In this document: positions 62,096 through 64,000 of the stretch, in pieces | How the letters are laid out: each line of letters begins with the position of its first letter | Numbering within the stretch: position 1 is the stretch's first letter | NCBI RefSeq assembly: GCF_003336245.1 | Contig: NZ_QPHM01000003.1 | Location: 1 to 64,000 of the forward strand | Reading direction: 5' to 3' | Source: Haloplanus salinus | GTDB lineage: Archaea > Halobacteriota > Halobacteria > Halobacteriales > Haloferacaceae | DNA: 64,000 nt | Translations under genes and position numbers: made by a program | Notes under the pieces: model-generated | Seen by the model: only the letters and a program-made list of their open reading frames with translations | The model's database searches: none | What the model was told of the DNA's origin: nothing

Positions 62096-64000
62096 TCAGG
62101 CGTGGACGCTACGCAGCCGTGCGAGTTGGGTCCGCAGCCACTCCCGATCGACGACGCCCAGTACCTCCAGTTCGTCCCGCTCACTGTTCCGGCCGGCCGG
62201 CGCGGTCAGCGGCCCGTCGTCGACCGCTCGTTCGGCATACTGGCGCGCCTCACCGACTACCGCCCTAACCCCTTCGGCGTCGCCCTCCGTGGCCCGTTTC
62301 GCGGCCTCGTCGGCGAGCGCGGCTACCCGTTCGTCGAGGGCATCGTCGATGACGAGTTCGTCCGGGACACGCCTGAACAGGTCGCGAAGCATCGTCGACG
62401 CGAGCGGGAGTTCGAGCGTCTCGTCGGGGTGGTCGACGCGGAGATTCGTGACCCCGGACGGCGCGCCGAGCGCGAGCGGGGCGAGGGGGACGCGCTCGCG
62501 CCCGTGGGACACCGCTCCCGATTCGTGGTCGTATCCGTCGTCGCCGGGAGCGACGAGTGAGGTGGACGGGACGAGTCGCCGGGCGAGCGTCTCGTCGGTC
62601 GCCTCGTTCCGGAGCGCGACCTCCATCTCCCCTTCGGCCATCGGCCCGGGGGGAACCGAGTGCAACAGATCGAGGTGGTGGACCGCGACGGCGCCGTCAT
62701 CGGCCGTGATCATCCCGACCAGTTTGTAGGTCGCGTCGGGGGCCGCACTCGCGGGACCGCCGGGGGCGTCCTGGGTCCTCGACGCGAGATGGACGCCACT
62801 CGGGTAGCCACCGAGGCGTGGCGCGTACAGTCCTTCGAGCAGCGCCTGCCGCATCCGGGCGTCCATCCAACTCGCCCCGCCGTAGGACATGGTCGACTCC
62901 ACGCGCGGGGCCGTCTGCCCGATCGTGTCGTACGTCAGCGTGCCCCCGGGTTGGGTGGACGCTCGCTGTGTCGTGGTGACGACCCTGAACCCGCCGTCGC
63001 GGAGGTCGTACCCGATCAGCTCCACGCCCGGTGTGTCGGTGACGTTGAACCCGCTGTAGGTGAACGGCCCCTTCGTCCGTGCGTGGTCGGGTTGCACGAA
63101 CCAGGTGCCGTCCCGTCCGACCGACTTGTCCGCGATGCGGTCCTCGTTCGGGTGGCGACGCTGCGCGAGCGGCCACGGTGACCCGCTGCGCGCGTACGCG
63201 TCGTTCACGAAGAAATGCTGGACCTCGTGTGACAGCACCTGCGCCGTCCCGAACGCGAGCGACGCGTTGCCGGCGTGTGCCTCCGCCGACGGAGCCGTGA
63301 TGCTGTTCGTGTACGTGAGCCCCCCGGCCGAGATGTCGTGGTAGTCGTAGTAGTCCGGGCCGCCATTCTGGTTGCCCGCGGCCTGATACGTGGAGACGTC
63401 GAAGTTCACCTTCCCGCCTTTCAGGTCGATCACCGCGTCCGTGGACATGTACAGGCTCGCGTTGAATCGTCCCCGTCGGCCGACCTTCGCGACGTTGTGG
63501 GCGTCGACGCCCGGTCCGGTCAGTTTGACCCGTCCGTCTCTGGTCGTCGTGCCCTCCTCGACGCCGCGAACGGCGGCGCCGCCGACGTAAAAGAGCGCGA
63601 CCGGTCCCGGAAACGTCGCCCGGAGGAGCTGAAAGACGTTCCGTGCGTAGGTACGGGGCTGCAGTGGGAGCCCGTTGTTCGCCGGGCCGTAGTTACTCCC
63701 CCCGTCCGGGTCGCGAACTTGGAAGAGACAGATGTTGAGTGTCTTGGGCTTTCGAACGACGAATCCCGAACTGCCGACCGACGGCTGATCACCGATGCGG
63801 GCGAACGTCGGGGTGAGCGTCTTCCCACCGAGCGGATGGCCGACGAACGTCGAGACGAACACCCGGACGGCGCTCACGTCGTCGGGGAGTCTGAACACCG
63901 GGAGCGCGTCCGTGCGCCCGTCGTCGCTCGGGACGTTTCCGCCGGTCAGTCGCCCCCACGTCGCGACGTCTTCAGTCCCGGACTTCGCGAACTCCGCGAC
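62096..64000 (-). CDS. large protein with HExxH metalloprotease motif (5-prime end outside window)
   Basis: The frame is open from the right edge of the window to the stop at 62096, at least 634 residues, so the start is missing. A GTG at 63898 is an internal possibility, but the frame before it (VAEFAKSGTEDVATWGRLTG) looks coding. LSHEVQHFFVNDAYARSG contains HEVQH, the zinc-binding HExxH of metallopeptidases. The surrounding domain has beta-rich segments (GKVNFDVSTYQAAGNQNGGP) and many Gly/Tyr. The last 100 residues are helical. Family not recognised; a zinc peptidase-like role is inferred only from the motif. Confidence 0.75.
   Translation of the reverse strand, partial: VAEFAKSGTEDVATWGRLTGGNVPSDDGRTDALPVFRLPDDVSAVRVFVSTFVGHPLGGKTLTPTFARIGDQPSVGSSGFVVRKPKTLNICLFQVRDPDGGSNYGPANNGLPLQPRTYARNVFQLLRATFPGPVALFYVGGAAVRGVEEGTTTRDGRVKLTGPGVDAHNVAKVGRRGRFNASLYMSTDAVIDLKGGKVNFDVSTYQAAGNQNGGPDYYDYHDISAGGLTYTNSITAPSAEAHAGNASLAFGTAQVLSHEVQHFFVNDAYARSGSPWPLAQRRHPNEDRIADKSVGRDGTWFVQPDHARTKGPFTYSGFNVTDTPGVELIGYDLRDGGFRVVTTTQRASTQPGGTLTYDTIGQTAPRVESTMSYGGASWMDARMRQALLEGLYAPRLGGYPSGVHLASRTQDAPGGPASAAPDATYKLVGMITADDGAVAVHHLDLLHSVPPGPMAEGEMEVALRNEATDETLARRLVPSTSLVAPGDDGYDHESGAVSHGRERVPLAPLALGAPSGVTNLRVDHPDETLELPLASTMLRDLFRRVPDELVIDDALDERVAALADEAAKRATEGDAEGVRAVVGEARQYAERAVDDGPLTAPAGRNSERDELEVLGVVDREWLRTQLARLRSVHA

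Overview
The window comes from a haloarchaeon. Evidence: acidic proteins with GC-rich third codon positions, many short winged-helix regulators of the DUF7344 type, TrmB-type regulators, a bat-like multi-PAS regulator, HalOD1, an Orc1/Cdc6 gene with inverted origin boxes, Tat- and lipobox-secreted proteins, and a surface protein with a PGF-CTERM-like tail. It looks like an accessory region (megaplasmid or plasmid-derived chromosomal island). There are no rRNA or tRNA genes, and about a dozen genes are truncated, frameshifted or interrupted.

Layout. 0-9.7 kb: SPFH protein, small zinc ribbons, winged-helix regulators, CBS protein, MscS channel and a divergent pair of TrmB-like regulators, with two gene remnants. 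10-16.6 kb: membrane proteins and a lipoprotein. 16.7-20.5 kb: two divergent sensor kinases, the second broken by a stop codon and cut off by an IS200/IS605-type element (20.46-22.2 kb). 22.3-24.3 kb: a winged-helix gene, a PIN-domain stub and a decayed tnpB. 24.3-27.7 kb: an nrdR-nrdB-nrdA operon for aerobic ribonucleotide reduction. 28-31.7 kb: plasmid replication and partition backbone, with a ParA stub, its small partner, a family-B polymerase stub, orc1, at least seven origin boxes and nine 25-bp tandem repeats. 32.3-38 kb: a multi-PAS bat-like regulator and a decaying DUF433/PIN-like toxin-antitoxin pair.

The most interesting block is 38.15-46.6 kb. Four minus-strand genes encode a Tat-exported beta-propeller with one membrane span and a cytosolic helical/HhH tail, a 1098-residue FtsZ/tubulin-like GTPase with long coiled coils, a membrane-anchored P-loop GTPase and a further membrane protein. 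The last three are translationally coupled. The block is visibly more AT-rich than its surroundings and two GTGAATATCAC boxes lie before the tubulin gene. It resembles the FtsZ-like membrane-remodelling systems predicted from comparative genomics, but with a different partner set. 47-64 kb: a beta-helix surface protein, a third sensor kinase, an RDD protein, a decayed tnpB element, a PKD-repeat surface protein, a tnpB-derived mini-element, an S9 peptidase and a partial HExxH protein that runs off the end.

A second unexpected observation: three insertions of 51-55 bp, each made of two back-to-back hairpins with three-base loops, all sit inside IS200/IS605-type elements (one in tnpA, one in a tnpB, one in that element's left-end hairpin).
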